This document shows, piece after piece, positions 28,213 through 38,363 of a stretch of DNA of 64,000 bases. Every line of letters starts with the position of its first letter. Position 1 is the first letter of the stretch. The stretch spans positions 1-64,000 of the forward strand of contig JANXBH010000001.1 in assembly GCA_025060695.1 (NCBI GenBank), read 5' to 3'. The DNA is from Caldifarciminota bacterium (lineage in GTDB: Bacteria; Hydrothermota; Hydrothermia; LBFQ01; DSFT01). A program made the translations under genes and the position numbers. A model generated the notes under the pieces. The model did not search any database. It was not told the origin of the DNA and was given only the letters and a program-made list of their open reading frames with translations.

Positions 28213-29388
28213 ATGGTATATATTACACTTGCACTGAGAACCCCTATTGGTAAATACGGAGGTGCTTTAAAGGATGTAAGACCAGATGACTTACTTGCAT
28301 ATTTACTAAAAGAAGTAGTAGAAAGGTCTCAGATTGAACCTGAGTTAATAGATGATGTATATGTAGGCTGTGCGAATCAGGCGGGCGAGGATAATAGAAA
28401 TGTTGCAAGGATGGCTGTATTGCTTGCAGGTCTTCCCTATACTATTCCCGCATGTACTGTAAATAGGCTATGTGGTTCAGGACTTGAAGCGGTTAATATA
28501 GCATATAAAAGTATAGTTTCACATGAGGCGGATATTATAATTGCAGGTGGCGTAGAAAGTATGACGAGAGCTCCATATGTAATGCCAAAGTTTAATGAAC
28601 CATTTAAAAGAGGTAATTTTGAAGTATACGATACATCCTTAGGATGGCGTTTTATAAATCCAAAATTTCCATACTATCCATATTCTATGGGTGAAACTGC
28701 AGAAAATCTTGCAAGTTTATATAAAATTTCAAGAGAGGAACAAGACCTATTTGCATATGATAGCCATAGAAAAGCAATTAAAGCAATAGATGAAGGAAAA
28801 TTTAAAGATGAAATTGTGCCTGTAATATTACCTGATAATACTATATTTGAGACAGATGAAGGGCCAAGAAGAGATACAAGTTTAGAAAAACTCTCCAAGT
28901 TAAAGCCAGTATTTAAAAAAGATGGAACAGTTACAGCTGGAAATTCTTCTAATTTAAATGATGGAGCAAGTCTATTAGTTTTAGTCTCAGAAAGAAAACT
29001 AAAAGAGTTAAATTTAAAGCCATTAGCAAGAATAATAGGAACAAGTGTGGTTGGTGTTAATCCTGATATTATGGGTATAGGTCCCGTATACGCTATTAAA
29101 AAGCTATTAAATAGGTTTAATTTAAAGCTTGACGATGTTAAACTATTTGAGATAAATGAAGCATTTGCTGCCCAGATTTTAGCAGTATTAAGAGAATTAC
29201 CAATAGAAGAAGAAAAATTAAATGTAAATGGGGGGGCTATTGCACTTGGTCATCCACTTGGATGCTCAGGAGCAAGAATTCTAACTACATTAGTCCATGA
29301 ACTAAAAAGGAGAGGAGGTGGATTAGGTATAGCAAGCTTGTGTATAGGTGTAGGACAGGGAATTGCAACACTTGTTGAGGTATATTAA
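28213..29388 (+). CDS. Acetyl-CoA C-acyltransferase (thiolase)
   Basis: NRLCGSGLEAVNIA, GGVESMTRAPYVM, NVNGGAIALGHPLGCSGARI, SLCIGVGQGIA. Confidence 0.95.
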   Translation: MVYITLALRTPIGKYGGALKDVRPDDLLAYLLKEVVERSQIEPELIDDVYVGCANQAGEDNRNVARMAVLLAGLPYTIPACTVNRLCGSGLEAVNIAYKSIVSHEADIIIAGGVESMTRAPYVMPKFNEPFKRGNFEVYDTSLGWRFINPKFPYYPYSMGETAENLASLYKISREEQDLFAYDSHRKAIKAIDEGKFKDEIVPVILPDNTIFETDEGPRRDTSLEKLSKLKPVFKKDGTVTAGNSSNLNDGASLLVLVSERKLKELNLKPLARIIGTSVVGVNPDIMGIGPVYAIKKLLNRFNLKLDDVKLFEINEAFAAQILAVLRELPIEEEKLNVNGGAIALGHPLGCSGARILTTLVHELKRRGGGLGIASLCIGVGQGIATLVEVY

Positions 29389-29402
29389 GCTTTAAACTTT
29401 GA

Positions 29403-29963
29403 GTGTTGCTACTTTTGATATTTCAGCTTGATAGTTTAAAAGTTGGAGATATTTTACAGATAAATATAATAGGATATAACTACGAAACTAAGACAATTAT
29501 AGATAATAATGGCTATGCACTTATTCAACCATTTGGATACTTTAAATTAGCAAATTTAGACTTACTGTCCGCTCAAGATAGTATATTAGAGAGAATAAGG
29601 GATATTTACCCGCTTGCAAGAATTTCCATTACTATACTAAATAAAATGCTTCCTAAGGTATATATTCTAACTAATAAGGGTATTTCCGCAGCTATAGACT
29701 ATCAAAAGGGAATGGATATTAAGTTTGTTCTTTTTTCAAGTGGAAAATTTTCTGAAGATAAAATAGAAAGAATAATTCTTATAAGAAATGGCAAAGGTCA
29801 AGCAATTAGAAAAAATCAATACGATGTGGAAGTTTTACCGAACGATATTATAAAGATAGACCTAAAGGAAGATTTTCCTTGGCAAAATTTACTCACGCTT
29901 ATAAATGTTATTACAAGTAGTTTAACACTTTTAATTCTTTTGGGAGTTATATCACCAAGATGA
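29403..29963 (+). CDS. Polysaccharide export (Wza-like/SLBB) protein
   Basis: DSLKVGDILQINIIGY...DNNGYALIQPFGYFKLANLDLLSAQDSI and PNDIIKIDL; C-terminal TM segment. Start may be TTG 29406. Confidence 0.6.
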   Translation: MLLLLIFQLDSLKVGDILQINIIGYNYETKTIIDNNGYALIQPFGYFKLANLDLLSAQDSILERIRDIYPLARISITILNKMLPKVYILTNKGISAAIDYQKGMDIKFVLFSSGKFSEDKIERIILIRNGKGQAIRKNQYDVEVLPNDIIKIDLKEDFPWQNLLTLINVITSSLTLLILLGVISPR

Positions 29964-30214
29964 AAATAAAGAAGGATTTAGTAATTGAGATTATTGAGGA
30001 TAGTTATACTATATATGACCCAATTGAAGATAGACTAATTAGTCTAAATCTCTCAGCATCTTTAATATTTGAATGGATACTAAAGAATAAGGAAATTAAC
30101 GATATGATAAAAGAGTATGCAAAAATTTATGAAATAAGCCAAGAAAAGGCAAAGGAAGATATATATGGTGTAATAGAGGAACTAAAAAAAGAGGGAGTGA
30201 TAGTAAATGATTAA
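29960..30214 (+). CDS. PqqD-like protein (RiPP recognition element fold)
   Basis: [34 protein letters not shown]...[18 protein letters not shown] pattern. Confidence 0.7.
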   Translation: MKIKKDLVIEIIEDSYTIYDPIEDRLISLNLSASLIFEWILKNKEINDMIKEYAKIYEISQEKAKEDIYGVIEELKKEGVIVND

Positions 30215-31565
30215 GAGAGTGCTTATAGCAAATAGGGGTGAAATTGCAGTAAGGATAATATATGCATTAAAGGAACTTGGTATAGAGAGTGTCGCAGTTT
30301 ATTCAGAAGCTGATGAAAATTCATTACATGTTATGCTTGCCAATTATGCAATTAGGATAGGACCTCCAGCATCAAAAAGTAGCTATTTAAATATGAAGAA
30401 CATAATATCAGCAGCGGAAATTTCAGGAGCAGATGCAATTCACCCCGGATATGGTTTTTTAGCGGAAAATCCTGAGTTTGCAGAAATGTGTAGAGATCAT
30501 AATATTACATTTATAGGTCCTCCTCCTGAAGCAATTAGAGCAATGGGAGATAAAATAGAAGCAAAGAGAATTATGAAAAAAGCAGGTGTTCCAGTAGTGC
30601 CGGGAAGCGATGACCCAATAAGCAGTTTAGAGGAAGGACTAAATATCGCGAAGGAAATAGGTTTTCCAATAATTATTAAAGCAGCAGCAGGTGGTGGTGG
30701 AAGAGGTATGAGATTAGTAAGAGATGAGAGCGAATTTACTAATGCTTTTCTTTCTGCAAGTAATGAAGCGCTAAATGCATTCGGTGATGCAAGAGTATAC
30801 ATAGAAAAGTATCTTGAAAAGCCAAGACATATAGAAATACAATTGCTTGGAGATATGCATGGCAATATGGTTTATTTAGGTGAAAGGGAGTGTTCTATTC
30901 AAAGAAGACATCAAAAGATTATAGAAGAAGCATTAAGTCCTGCACTTAGTGAAGAAAAAAGAAGGTGGCTTGGTGAGGTTGCAGTAAAAGGAGCAAAGGC
31001 AATAGGATATTATTCTGCAGGAACTATGGAGTTTCTTATGGACAAAGATGGTAATATTTACTTTATAGAAATGAACACAAGAATACAAGTTGAACATCCT
31101 GTAAGTGAAATGATAACGGGCATTGATATAGTAAAAGAAATGATTTTAATTGCTATGGGAGAAAAACTAAGGTATAAACAGGAGGACATTAAATTCAATG
31201 GACATTCGATAGAAGCAAGGATAACTGCGGAAGACCCTGAAAGAAACTTTACACCAACTGCAGGTAAAATTGACTTTGTTCACAAACCCGGAGGACCGGG
31301 AATAAGAGTAGATAGTCATATTTACTCAGGTTATAGTATTCCACCATATTACGATTCACTAATTGCAAAGCTTATAGTTTGGGATAAGGATAGAATTAGT
31401 GCAATTAGTAGGCTAAAAAGGGCACTTGAGGAATTTGTTATAAGAGGAGAAGGTATTAAAACAACAATTCCATTACATTTAAAAATAATAGAAGATGAAA
31501 GATTTAAAAAAGGAGACATTCATACTGGATTTATAGAGAGTATTCTTAAGTTAGATAATATTTAG
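30207..31565 (+). CDS. accC: Acetyl-CoA carboxylase biotin carboxylase subunit
   Basis: [84 protein letters not shown]. Confidence 0.95.
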   Translation: MIKRVLIANRGEIAVRIIYALKELGIESVAVYSEADENSLHVMLANYAIRIGPPASKSSYLNMKNIISAAEISGADAIHPGYGFLAENPEFAEMCRDHNITFIGPPPEAIRAMGDKIEAKRIMKKAGVPVVPGSDDPISSLEEGLNIAKEIGFPIIIKAAAGGGGRGMRLVRDESEFTNAFLSASNEALNAFGDARVYIEKYLEKPRHIEIQLLGDMHGNMVYLGERECSIQRRHQKIIEEALSPALSEEKRRWLGEVAVKGAKAIGYYSAGTMEFLMDKDGNIYFIEMNTRIQVEHPVSEMITGIDIVKEMILIAMGEKLRYKQEDIKFNGHSIEARITAEDPERNFTPTAGKIDFVHKPGGPGIRVDSHIYSGYSIPPYYDSLIAKLIVWDKDRISAISRLKRALEEFVIRGEGIKTTIPLHLKIIEDERFKKGDIHTGFIESILKLDNI

Positions 31566-31587
31566 ATTGCACTACTAAAACCGAACA

Positions 31588-33858
31588 TTAATCTTTCCAA
31601 TTATATATAGCATTATAAACTACAATAATATCAGAAATAGCCATTGCAAATGCTGACCATATAGGATTAAAATAATCATTAAATAAAATGAAATATAAGC
31701 CACCTGCAAAGGGAATAAGAATGATATTATAAATAAATGTCCAAAATAAATTCCACCTCATCTTATATGCTGAAGTCTTTGAAATACTAAAAGCTTTTAA
31801 GATAGAACTAATGTCATTTTTAAATAAAACAATATCCCCACTCTCTTTTGCAATATCAATAGCATTAGAAACAGCAATTGACAAATCCGCTTTTGAAAGT
31901 GCAATAGCATCATTTATACCATCACCTACATAAAGAACCTTATTTCCATTTTTCTTTAAACTTTCAATAAAATCTGCCTTTTCAAAAGGGCTTAAATTAG
32001 AATAAAATTCATCAATCCCTAACTTCTCACAAACCTTTCTCACATTTTCATAACTATCTCCACTTAGAACAATTACTCTATACTTCTTTCTTAACTCGGA
32101 AATTAATACTTTAGCATCTTTTTTAATCTCATTTTCAAATGTTATACTAAAACTACCATAGCCCTCAATAAAATATCCAAAATCAAAATCTACATTAAAA
32201 CCTTCCCTAAAAAAGAGCTTTCTATTACCAAACAATAGCTTTCTATTATTTACCCTCGCCTTAATACCCTCTCCTTTTATATACTCAAAATCACTAACTT
32301 CATAAAAATCATTTCCTTTGTATAAATTTAAGATTGCATTTGATATGGGATGACTAACCAACTTTTCTACAGATGCTAAATATTTTAAATGTTCCTCTGG
32401 AATATAAGAACTAATAGTTAATTTACTTTCAGTCAAAGTCCCAGTTTTATCAAAAACAACTACATTTATCAAGTTTGCATTTTCCAGTGATTTTGAGTTT
32501 TTTATAATTATTCCCTTTTTTAGACCTATATTTATAGCCCTTGCAATCACAAGGGGAATAGCTATACCAATTGCACAGGGGCATGCAATTACTAATACTG
32601 AAATTAAACTTAAAAGTGCAAGCTCAAAATTATTAAAAAATACATACCAAAAGAAAAATACAACTATAGCAAAAGTTAGAACAACAGGAATAAAAATTGC
32701 AGAAACCCTATCTGCAATACTTTCCAATTTAGTCCTCTCTCTTATTTCATATCTTGAAATTCTTATAATCTCATTGAATATAGTATTCTTTACATTTATT
32801 GCCTTCACCTTTACATAACCTGACTTTAACATTGTTCCTTGATATACAAAATCATTTATGGACTTTTTTATAGGGAAAGACTCTCCGCTAAAAGCGCTTT
32901 CATCAAAAATTCCCTCTCCTTCAACAACTATTCCATCTGCAGGAGATATAAACCCTTCTTTAAGGATAAAAACATCTCCTTCTGAAAGCTCAAAAATATC
33001 AATCTCCTTATTTGTTTCTAATAAAACTTTTTTAGGCTTTTTTGTATATAGTGATCTTAAATTTTCAAAAACTTTAAATTTTGCTCTTTCTTCAAAATAT
33101 TTACCAAGTAAAATAACACTTATTATTATACCACTTGCCGAAAAGTATACATGATGAAAAACATGGGGATTTACAAAGTGGAGAAAGGAAGCAAAGAATG
33201 CGGATAATGTCCCTAATGATATTAGCACATTCATATCTAAATTTCCTGCCCTTAATGATTTATATGCATTTTTAATAAAGTATAGTCCGAAATAAAATTG
33301 AATAGGTATAGCTAAGACCATTTGAAAAATAGGATTTAGATTTAAGCCAAATTCATGTAATAATAATGGAAATGCAATAGCTGAAGAAATAATAGCACTA
33401 TACTTGAGTTTCTTTAATTCTTTAACTCTTTCACTATACTCAATATCAAAAATACTTTTTTCTTGATTTATTAGATAGCACCTATATCCCAAATTTCTAA
33501 TTTCTCTAATTAATTCCGATACATCATTACTTACCTCCAGTCTTATAATTCTAAGCTCTTGATCAAAACCAAAATTTATTACCAAGTCATGGTTTTTTAA
33601 AAAATTCTCCAAATTCTCATCCATATTAGAAACGTATAGCTCATAAGTTTGTGTAATAATTTTATAACCAAACTCAGCTAACTCTTGGTTTAACTTTTTA
33701 AAATTATAACCATTTTCTAATTTTATAGTAATAGTGCTTGATGTTATATCTACATCTATGATCTCAATATCACTATAATTTTTTGCTATATTTTTTATAG
33801 CCCTTGCACAACTCACACAATCAACACCTTTTACAGGTAATTTAAATAATTTTTCCAA
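31588..33858 (-). CDS. P1B-type heavy-metal (Cu) translocating ATPase
   Basis: ACPCAIGIAIPLVIARAINIGLKKGIIIK, VFDKTGTLTESKL, VGDGINDAIALSKADLSIAVS, N-terminal CVSC HMA domain. Confidence 0.92.
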   Translation of the reverse strand: MEKLFKLPVKGVDCVSCARAIKNIAKNYSDIEIIDVDITSSTITIKLENGYNFKKLNQELAEFGYKIITQTYELYVSNMDENLENFLKNHDLVINFGFDQELRIIRLEVSNDVSELIREIRNLGYRCYLINQEKSIFDIEYSERVKELKKLKYSAIISSAIAFPLLLHEFGLNLNPIFQMVLAIPIQFYFGLYFIKNAYKSLRAGNLDMNVLISLGTLSAFFASFLHFVNPHVFHHVYFSASGIIISVILLGKYFEERAKFKVFENLRSLYTKKPKKVLLETNKEIDIFELSEGDVFILKEGFISPADGIVVEGEGIFDESAFSGESFPIKKSINDFVYQGTMLKSGYVKVKAINVKNTIFNEIIRISRYEIRERTKLESIADRVSAIFIPVVLTFAIVVFFFWYVFFNNFELALLSLISVLVIACPCAIGIAIPLVIARAINIGLKKGIIIKNSKSLENANLINVVVFDKTGTLTESKLTISSYIPEEHLKYLASVEKLVSHPISNAILNLYKGNDFYEVSDFEYIKGEGIKARVNNRKLLFGNRKLFFREGFNVDFDFGYFIEGYGSFSITFENEIKKDAKVLISELRKKYRVIVLSGDSYENVRKVCEKLGIDEFYSNLSPFEKADFIESLKKNGNKVLYVGDGINDAIALSKADLSIAVSNAIDIAKESGDIVLFKNDISSILKAFSISKTSAYKMRWNLFWTFIYNIILIPFAGGLYFILFNDYFNPIWSAFAMAISDIIVVYNAIYNWKD

Positions 33859-33881
33859 AGCTTTAAAATTTTAATGCTAAT

Positions 33882-34325
33882 ATGTTAAAATATAAAAAGA
33901 AAACAAATATCTTTCCTATAGTAATTGCATTTTCCATTCTCATAATGATGATTTCGTACTACTTTACAAAAAAAATCACATTACTAATTTTATTGGCTAT
34001 AAGCACGATAGTTCTTACAATAATTTCATATTTATTGCAAAAGAATTACAATAAAATTTCGGACTTTGAAATAAAAGTTGATGATGAAGGCATATACTAT
34101 AAACTGCCGAGAAACATAGCAGATTATTACAATATTGAGCATGAAAAAGCGAAGTACTTATGGAAACAGATAAAACTAATTAGATATAGTAGTGAGGAGA
34201 ATTTAATTTACATTGTGCTCGTAAGCAAAGTGAAAATTCCTATATTAGTAAGTATGCTGAGTAAAAATGAAATTGAGAAACTAATTGAAAAGATTAGCAG
34301 TTATACCAATATAGAAGTACTATGA
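33882..34325 (+). CDS. Hypothetical membrane protein with two N-terminal TM segments
   Basis: ORF with two hydrophobic helices then a charged domain; overlaps nusB by 4 nt. Confidence 0.5.
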   Translation: MLKYKKKTNIFPIVIAFSILIMMISYYFTKKITLLILLAISTIVLTIISYLLQKNYNKISDFEIKVDDEGIYYKLPRNIADYYNIEHEKAKYLWKQIKLIRYSSEENLIYIVLVSKVKIPILVSMLSKNEIEKLIEKISSYTNIEVL

Positions 34326-34828
34326 TTTATCCCTTTCACAGAAGAAGACTTTCTAGAGCATTAGCAGTTGAGGCAATATACAATAGCGAATTGATGGAAA
34401 AACCAATTAAAGAAGCTTTTGGTGAAATAGTAAGTTTAAAAAGAAGCTATTTTGAAAGCATAATAAGTGAAATTAAAAATCAAAAAGTAAGAAGTAAATT
34501 TGAGGATGATTTGAATAATTGGGATAGTATTGTCAATTTTTCTAAAAAAATTATTGATTCATATGAACAAAATTTAGAAAAGATTGAAAATATTCTAAGG
34601 CAAAATATTACAGGAAGTTGGGAATATGAAAGAGTATATAATCTTGAAAAGGCTATACTAAAAACTGCGATAGCGGAAGCAATTTCTTTAGATACACCCT
34701 ATAAAGTTATAATATCAGAGGCTTTAAAGATAAGTGAATATTTTTTATCTACGGAATCCTTAAAGTTTATAAATGCAATTCTTGATAAGACTATTAAAAA
34801 ATTAATGTCAGAAGTAAGCAATCACTAA
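34322..34828 (+). CDS. nusB: NusB-like transcription antitermination factor
   Basis: RRLSRALAVEAIYNSEL and LEKAILKTAIAEAISLDTPYKVIISEALKISEYFLSTESLKFINAILDKT. Confidence 0.85.
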   Translation: MIYPFHRRRLSRALAVEAIYNSELMEKPIKEAFGEIVSLKRSYFESIISEIKNQKVRSKFEDDLNNWDSIVNFSKKIIDSYEQNLEKIENILRQNITGSWEYERVYNLEKAILKTAIAEAISLDTPYKVIISEALKISEYFLSTESLKFINAILDKTIKKLMSEVSNH

Positions 34829-35542
34829 ATCTCCAATTTTTGCATCCAAAAAGCTCTTTAAATCATCCTCTACTCTACTAATCTCTAAAAATTCATATGA
34901 ACCTTTTAAAAAAACTATATCCCCCTTACTTGCATTAGCATAAGTTCTAACTTTTTTATATACTCTAATTCCATTTATTTCAACCATCTTAAATTTCTCA
35001 TCAAACTCTATATTTGTTATAAGATTTCCGAAATCATCAATGTATATAACTTCACCAACTACATAGTCTCTATATACTTCTACTTTTCTAAAATCAAATT
35101 CTAAGATTTTTTCTATTGGTTTTAAATTTTCTAAATTCTCGCTTAATGCAATTTTTGCGCAAGTAGGAGCAAATACATCTCTCGCGTGAAATGTAGGACT
35201 TGCAGTTTCCGAAACACTAATTTCATATGCACTATAATTTTTTAAAAATCCAAATAATCCATTGTCAGGACCTATAAAATAATATCCTTCCGATTTTACT
35301 ACTATTGCTTTTCTACTTGAACCGACACCCGGATCAACTACCACTAAGAATATAGTACCTTTTAGAAAGTATTTATAAGATGAATATAAAATAAATTGTC
35401 CTGCCTTTATATTGAACTTTGGCACATTATGAGTAATGTCAATAATTTCTACATTAGGATTAATACTCTTAATAACTCCTTTAACTTGTCCTACATAAAA
35501 ACTTTCACCAAAGTCTGTAATTAGTGCAATTATTCTTTTCAT
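34808..35542 (-). CDS. SAM hydroxide adenosyltransferase family protein (DUF62)
   Basis: ALITDFGESFYVGQVKGVIKSI, IDITHNVPKFNIKAGQFIL, VVDPGVGSSRKAIVV, IGPDNGLF, HARDVFAPTCAKIA. Confidence 0.9.
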   Translation of the reverse strand: MKRIIALITDFGESFYVGQVKGVIKSINPNVEIIDITHNVPKFNIKAGQFILYSSYKYFLKGTIFLVVVDPGVGSSRKAIVVKSEGYYFIGPDNGLFGFLKNYSAYEISVSETASPTFHARDVFAPTCAKIALSENLENLKPIEKILEFDFRKVEVYRDYVVGEVIYIDDFGNLITNIEFDEKFKMVEINGIRVYKKVRTYANASKGDIVFLKGSYEFLEISRVEDDLKSFLDAKIGDLVIAYF

Positions 35543-36265
35543 TTAGAAAATTTTAAATTTATAGTAAAAACCAATTTTAAAATCTTCTTCGTTTAAGATA
35601 ATATCAGCTCTCAAATTTTCATAATTTAGAGAAAAACCGTAGTTTAAAAATATACTATTTTCCCTTAAGTTTTCATAAACGCCAGCTCTTAGGCCAACGT
35701 ACTGCCTATATATAAAAAACTCTACATTACTAAAAGCATAGTAATTACTATCAATAGCTGATATTCCAAATGACAAAAATCTATATATGGTAGGCTCGTA
35801 GAATATTCCCAAAGATAAAAAAATATTATTTCTGCGCTCAATAGCTAATCTAAAATTAGTTTGCTCAAATGCTCCTATACTAAAAAAGCCTCTAAAATAA
35901 GCACTATCCTTAATATCAATTGCTAACTTTAATTCGGAATTTTTTAAAAATTTATAATGTAATCCAATAATGAAGTAAAATTCATTTTTATGCTTAAATG
36001 CATTTGCGCCGATAGAAAGAGAACTTAAATTTCCATAAGCGAAACCAAAACCATATGAACTATCAAAGTAAAAAGAGTAAGATAAATTTTCAAATATAGG
36101 AAATGTAAAGTATGCTTTTTTGTAAGTAATTTCAAATTGTAATGCACCAGCATAAGTTAATTGAGATGAAGGGAAATATATTCTTTCGTTCTCATCTGGA
36201 ATAACTAAACTTGATATACCAAACACCTCATGTCTTACAATTGTTGATATGGTAATTAAAAGCAA
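35543..36265 (-). CDS. Predicted beta-barrel-like hypothetical protein
   Basis: Alternating aromatic/hydrophobic strands throughout, C-terminal FKIGFYYKFKIF; TTG start. Confidence 0.45.
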   Translation of the reverse strand: MLLITISTIVRHEVFGISSLVIPDENERIYFPSSQLTYAGALQFEITYKKAYFTFPIFENLSYSFYFDSSYGFGFAYGNLSSLSIGANAFKHKNEFYFIIGLHYKFLKNSELKLAIDIKDSAYFRGFFSIGAFEQTNFRLAIERRNNIFLSLGIFYEPTIYRFLSFGISAIDSNYYAFSNVEFFIYRQYVGLRAGVYENLRENSIFLNYGFSLNYENLRADIILNEEDFKIGFYYKFKIF

Positions 36266-36287
36266 ACGTAAAGTTTAAAGGTTATTT

Positions 36288-36896
36288 CTAATAACCTATC
36301 TTAATTTCAAAAGTAGCAATGTAATATCTACCCTTACTTTTTATATAGTAAAGCCTGCTTCCTTTGTAATTTTTTATTTTTTCTAAAATATTTAAAATTT
36401 CGTCTTTATCATTTACTTCAACAGTTCCACTATTTTCCTTTAGTTCAAGTTCACTTAAGTCAATATAATAAGGTTTTTCAAAGAAGTCCAACAAGCTATA
36501 GTAAATTATAATCTTAGATGGAAGAGTTTTATTTAAGATTTTATAATTTATATTTCTTGAAAGCTCATAAACTTTATTTATAAACATTCTATCTGCTTTA
36601 TTTCCAAATCCTATAGCATAAACTTCCAATTCCTTTTTACAGGGCTTATTTATTATAAGTTTAAAAGTAGTTGCATCGGTAGGTAATGGAACTTCATGAA
36701 AATCAAAACTTTTTCTTTTACAAACTTTTTCAATGTAGTTGTAAATTCTTTTGTCTAAAATTTCTACTTCATAAAAATCAAAGTCCTTCCTTATTATAGC
36801 TCTTGAATTATGTATGTATAAATATTCGTCATAAATACCTGCAAAGCCTCCATATATTATAAAAACTACAGAAAATTCTTTAACTCCGGATACCAT
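36288..36896 (-). CDS. Hypothetical protein
   Basis: 202-aa ORF between a secreted peptidase and a barrel-like gene; no recognised domain. Confidence 0.4.
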   Translation of the reverse strand: MVSGVKEFSVVFIIYGGFAGIYDEYLYIHNSRAIIRKDFDFYEVEILDKRIYNYIEKVCKRKSFDFHEVPLPTDATTFKLIINKPCKKELEVYAIGFGNKADRMFINKVYELSRNINYKILNKTLPSKIIIYYSLLDFFEKPYYIDLSELELKENSGTVEVNDKDEILNILEKIKNYKGSRLYYIKSKGRYYIATFEIKIGY

Positions 36897-38354
36897 CTAG
36901 TTTATAATAATTTTACCTTTATATGTTTTTTTGTCCATTTTTAATTGGTAAAAATATACACCCTTTGCTAAGTTCCTATTTGAAACAGCCTTTCCATCTA
37001 TTGAAAATAATCTAAAGTCAAAATCTTTTTTATCTGTAATAATTTCAACATTTCTTCCATTTACTAAAATTTTATATTCGCTATATCTACTTTCTAAAAC
37101 ATTTGATGCAGGTTCTATTCTATATCTATATACTATATCATTTCCACCAAGTGTCTTTGAAACTATTACTATTGAAGCATAACTATAACCACTAAAGTCA
37201 TATATAACATTTATTGAATCACCATTTCCTGTAATATTATCTATTACTGGTCCTGGAATTCTAATTAAATAGACATTTGCACAACCTTGACATTGCTTAA
37301 ATTTTATCACAATTCTAAGAGCACCACTATACGGAGATAATCTTATAAATTGAGCACCACCTGGATTTTGAATACTAAGAGTTTGATTACTATCTACACT
37401 TGGATATGTAGAGATGTTTCTAAAAAGAGTAGATGTAGGATATAAATTTCCTTCACTATATCTATAACCTATTCCATCATTCCATCTATTTCCAGTAAAA
37501 AACCTCCAAATTGCATAATAAGATAAAATTTCTTCTTGACTCTTAGAATAATTCCCACTAAGGACATCAAAAATATCAATTAAGGTATTATTACCGGGAA
37601 CTGTACCCATTCTATGCCAAATGTCTTTTAAAGCTTGATGGTTATTTCCTAAGTATTCATAAATAAAATAAGGAAATATTGCACCCGCATACTGATAAAG
37701 ACCTCCATTTTGAAATGTATTAATTCTATATTGTGGAGCTGTTAAAGGACTTTGTCCCGAGACACCAAGATAACTAATATAGTCATTTACATTGTCATAT
37801 ACTATATCCTCTATCCAAGTAGCTGTGTTTTCATAGAACCATCCGCCGTCTAAAGCAGTATATGCAAATTGAACTGCATGATGAAACTCATGTGCAACAG
37901 TAACTTTTAAAACACCTATTCCGTATGCAGCATCTATATTTTTATTTATTACAAAGTAGCTTGTATAACCTTCTGTTCCGTATCCATAGTATGGACTTTC
38001 TGGGACAGCATAACCAAGAACTCCAGCTCCAATGTTTTTAATATAGATATCGTATTTATTATTTCCACCTTGATTATTATCTGGTGGTGGTGCAAACCAT
38101 CCAATTTGGTTAACTAATATATTCCAAGAATATTCCGCAAAAACTGCTACACTTTCCGCATATGCAGGACTTACCGCGTCAGTTCCACTTGTAGTATAGT
38201 GAATAACAAAATTCTGAGTTTGAATAATTTGCTCAGGACCACTTAGAGTGGGTCGAGAAAAGGTCTTATATTCACCTTTTTGAAAACTTTCCAATACTTG
38301 AGGCGTTAAACATCTTTCTGATATAAAAGAGTTAAAATATAGAAGAAGTAGCAT
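36897..38354 (-). CDS. Secreted zinc metallopeptidase (MXAN_6640-like) with T9SS type A-like C-terminal domain
   Basis: VAHEFHHAVQFAYTALDGGWFYENTATWIED (HExxH); C-terminus RLFSIDGKAVSNRNLAKGVYFYQLKMDKKTYKGKIIIN. Confidence 0.75.
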   Translation of the reverse strand: MLLLLYFNSFISERCLTPQVLESFQKGEYKTFSRPTLSGPEQIIQTQNFVIHYTTSGTDAVSPAYAESVAVFAEYSWNILVNQIGWFAPPPDNNQGGNNKYDIYIKNIGAGVLGYAVPESPYYGYGTEGYTSYFVINKNIDAAYGIGVLKVTVAHEFHHAVQFAYTALDGGWFYENTATWIEDIVYDNVNDYISYLGVSGQSPLTAPQYRINTFQNGGLYQYAGAIFPYFIYEYLGNNHQALKDIWHRMGTVPGNNTLIDIFDVLSGNYSKSQEEILSYYAIWRFFTGNRWNDGIGYRYSEGNLYPTSTLFRNISTYPSVDSNQTLSIQNPGGAQFIRLSPYSGALRIVIKFKQCQGCANVYLIRIPGPVIDNITGNGDSINVIYDFSGYSYASIVIVSKTLGGNDIVYRYRIEPASNVLESRYSEYKILVNGRNVEIITDKKDFDFRLFSIDGKAVSNRNLAKGVYFYQLKMDKKTYKGKIIIN

Positions 38355-38363
38355 GCTTAAATT

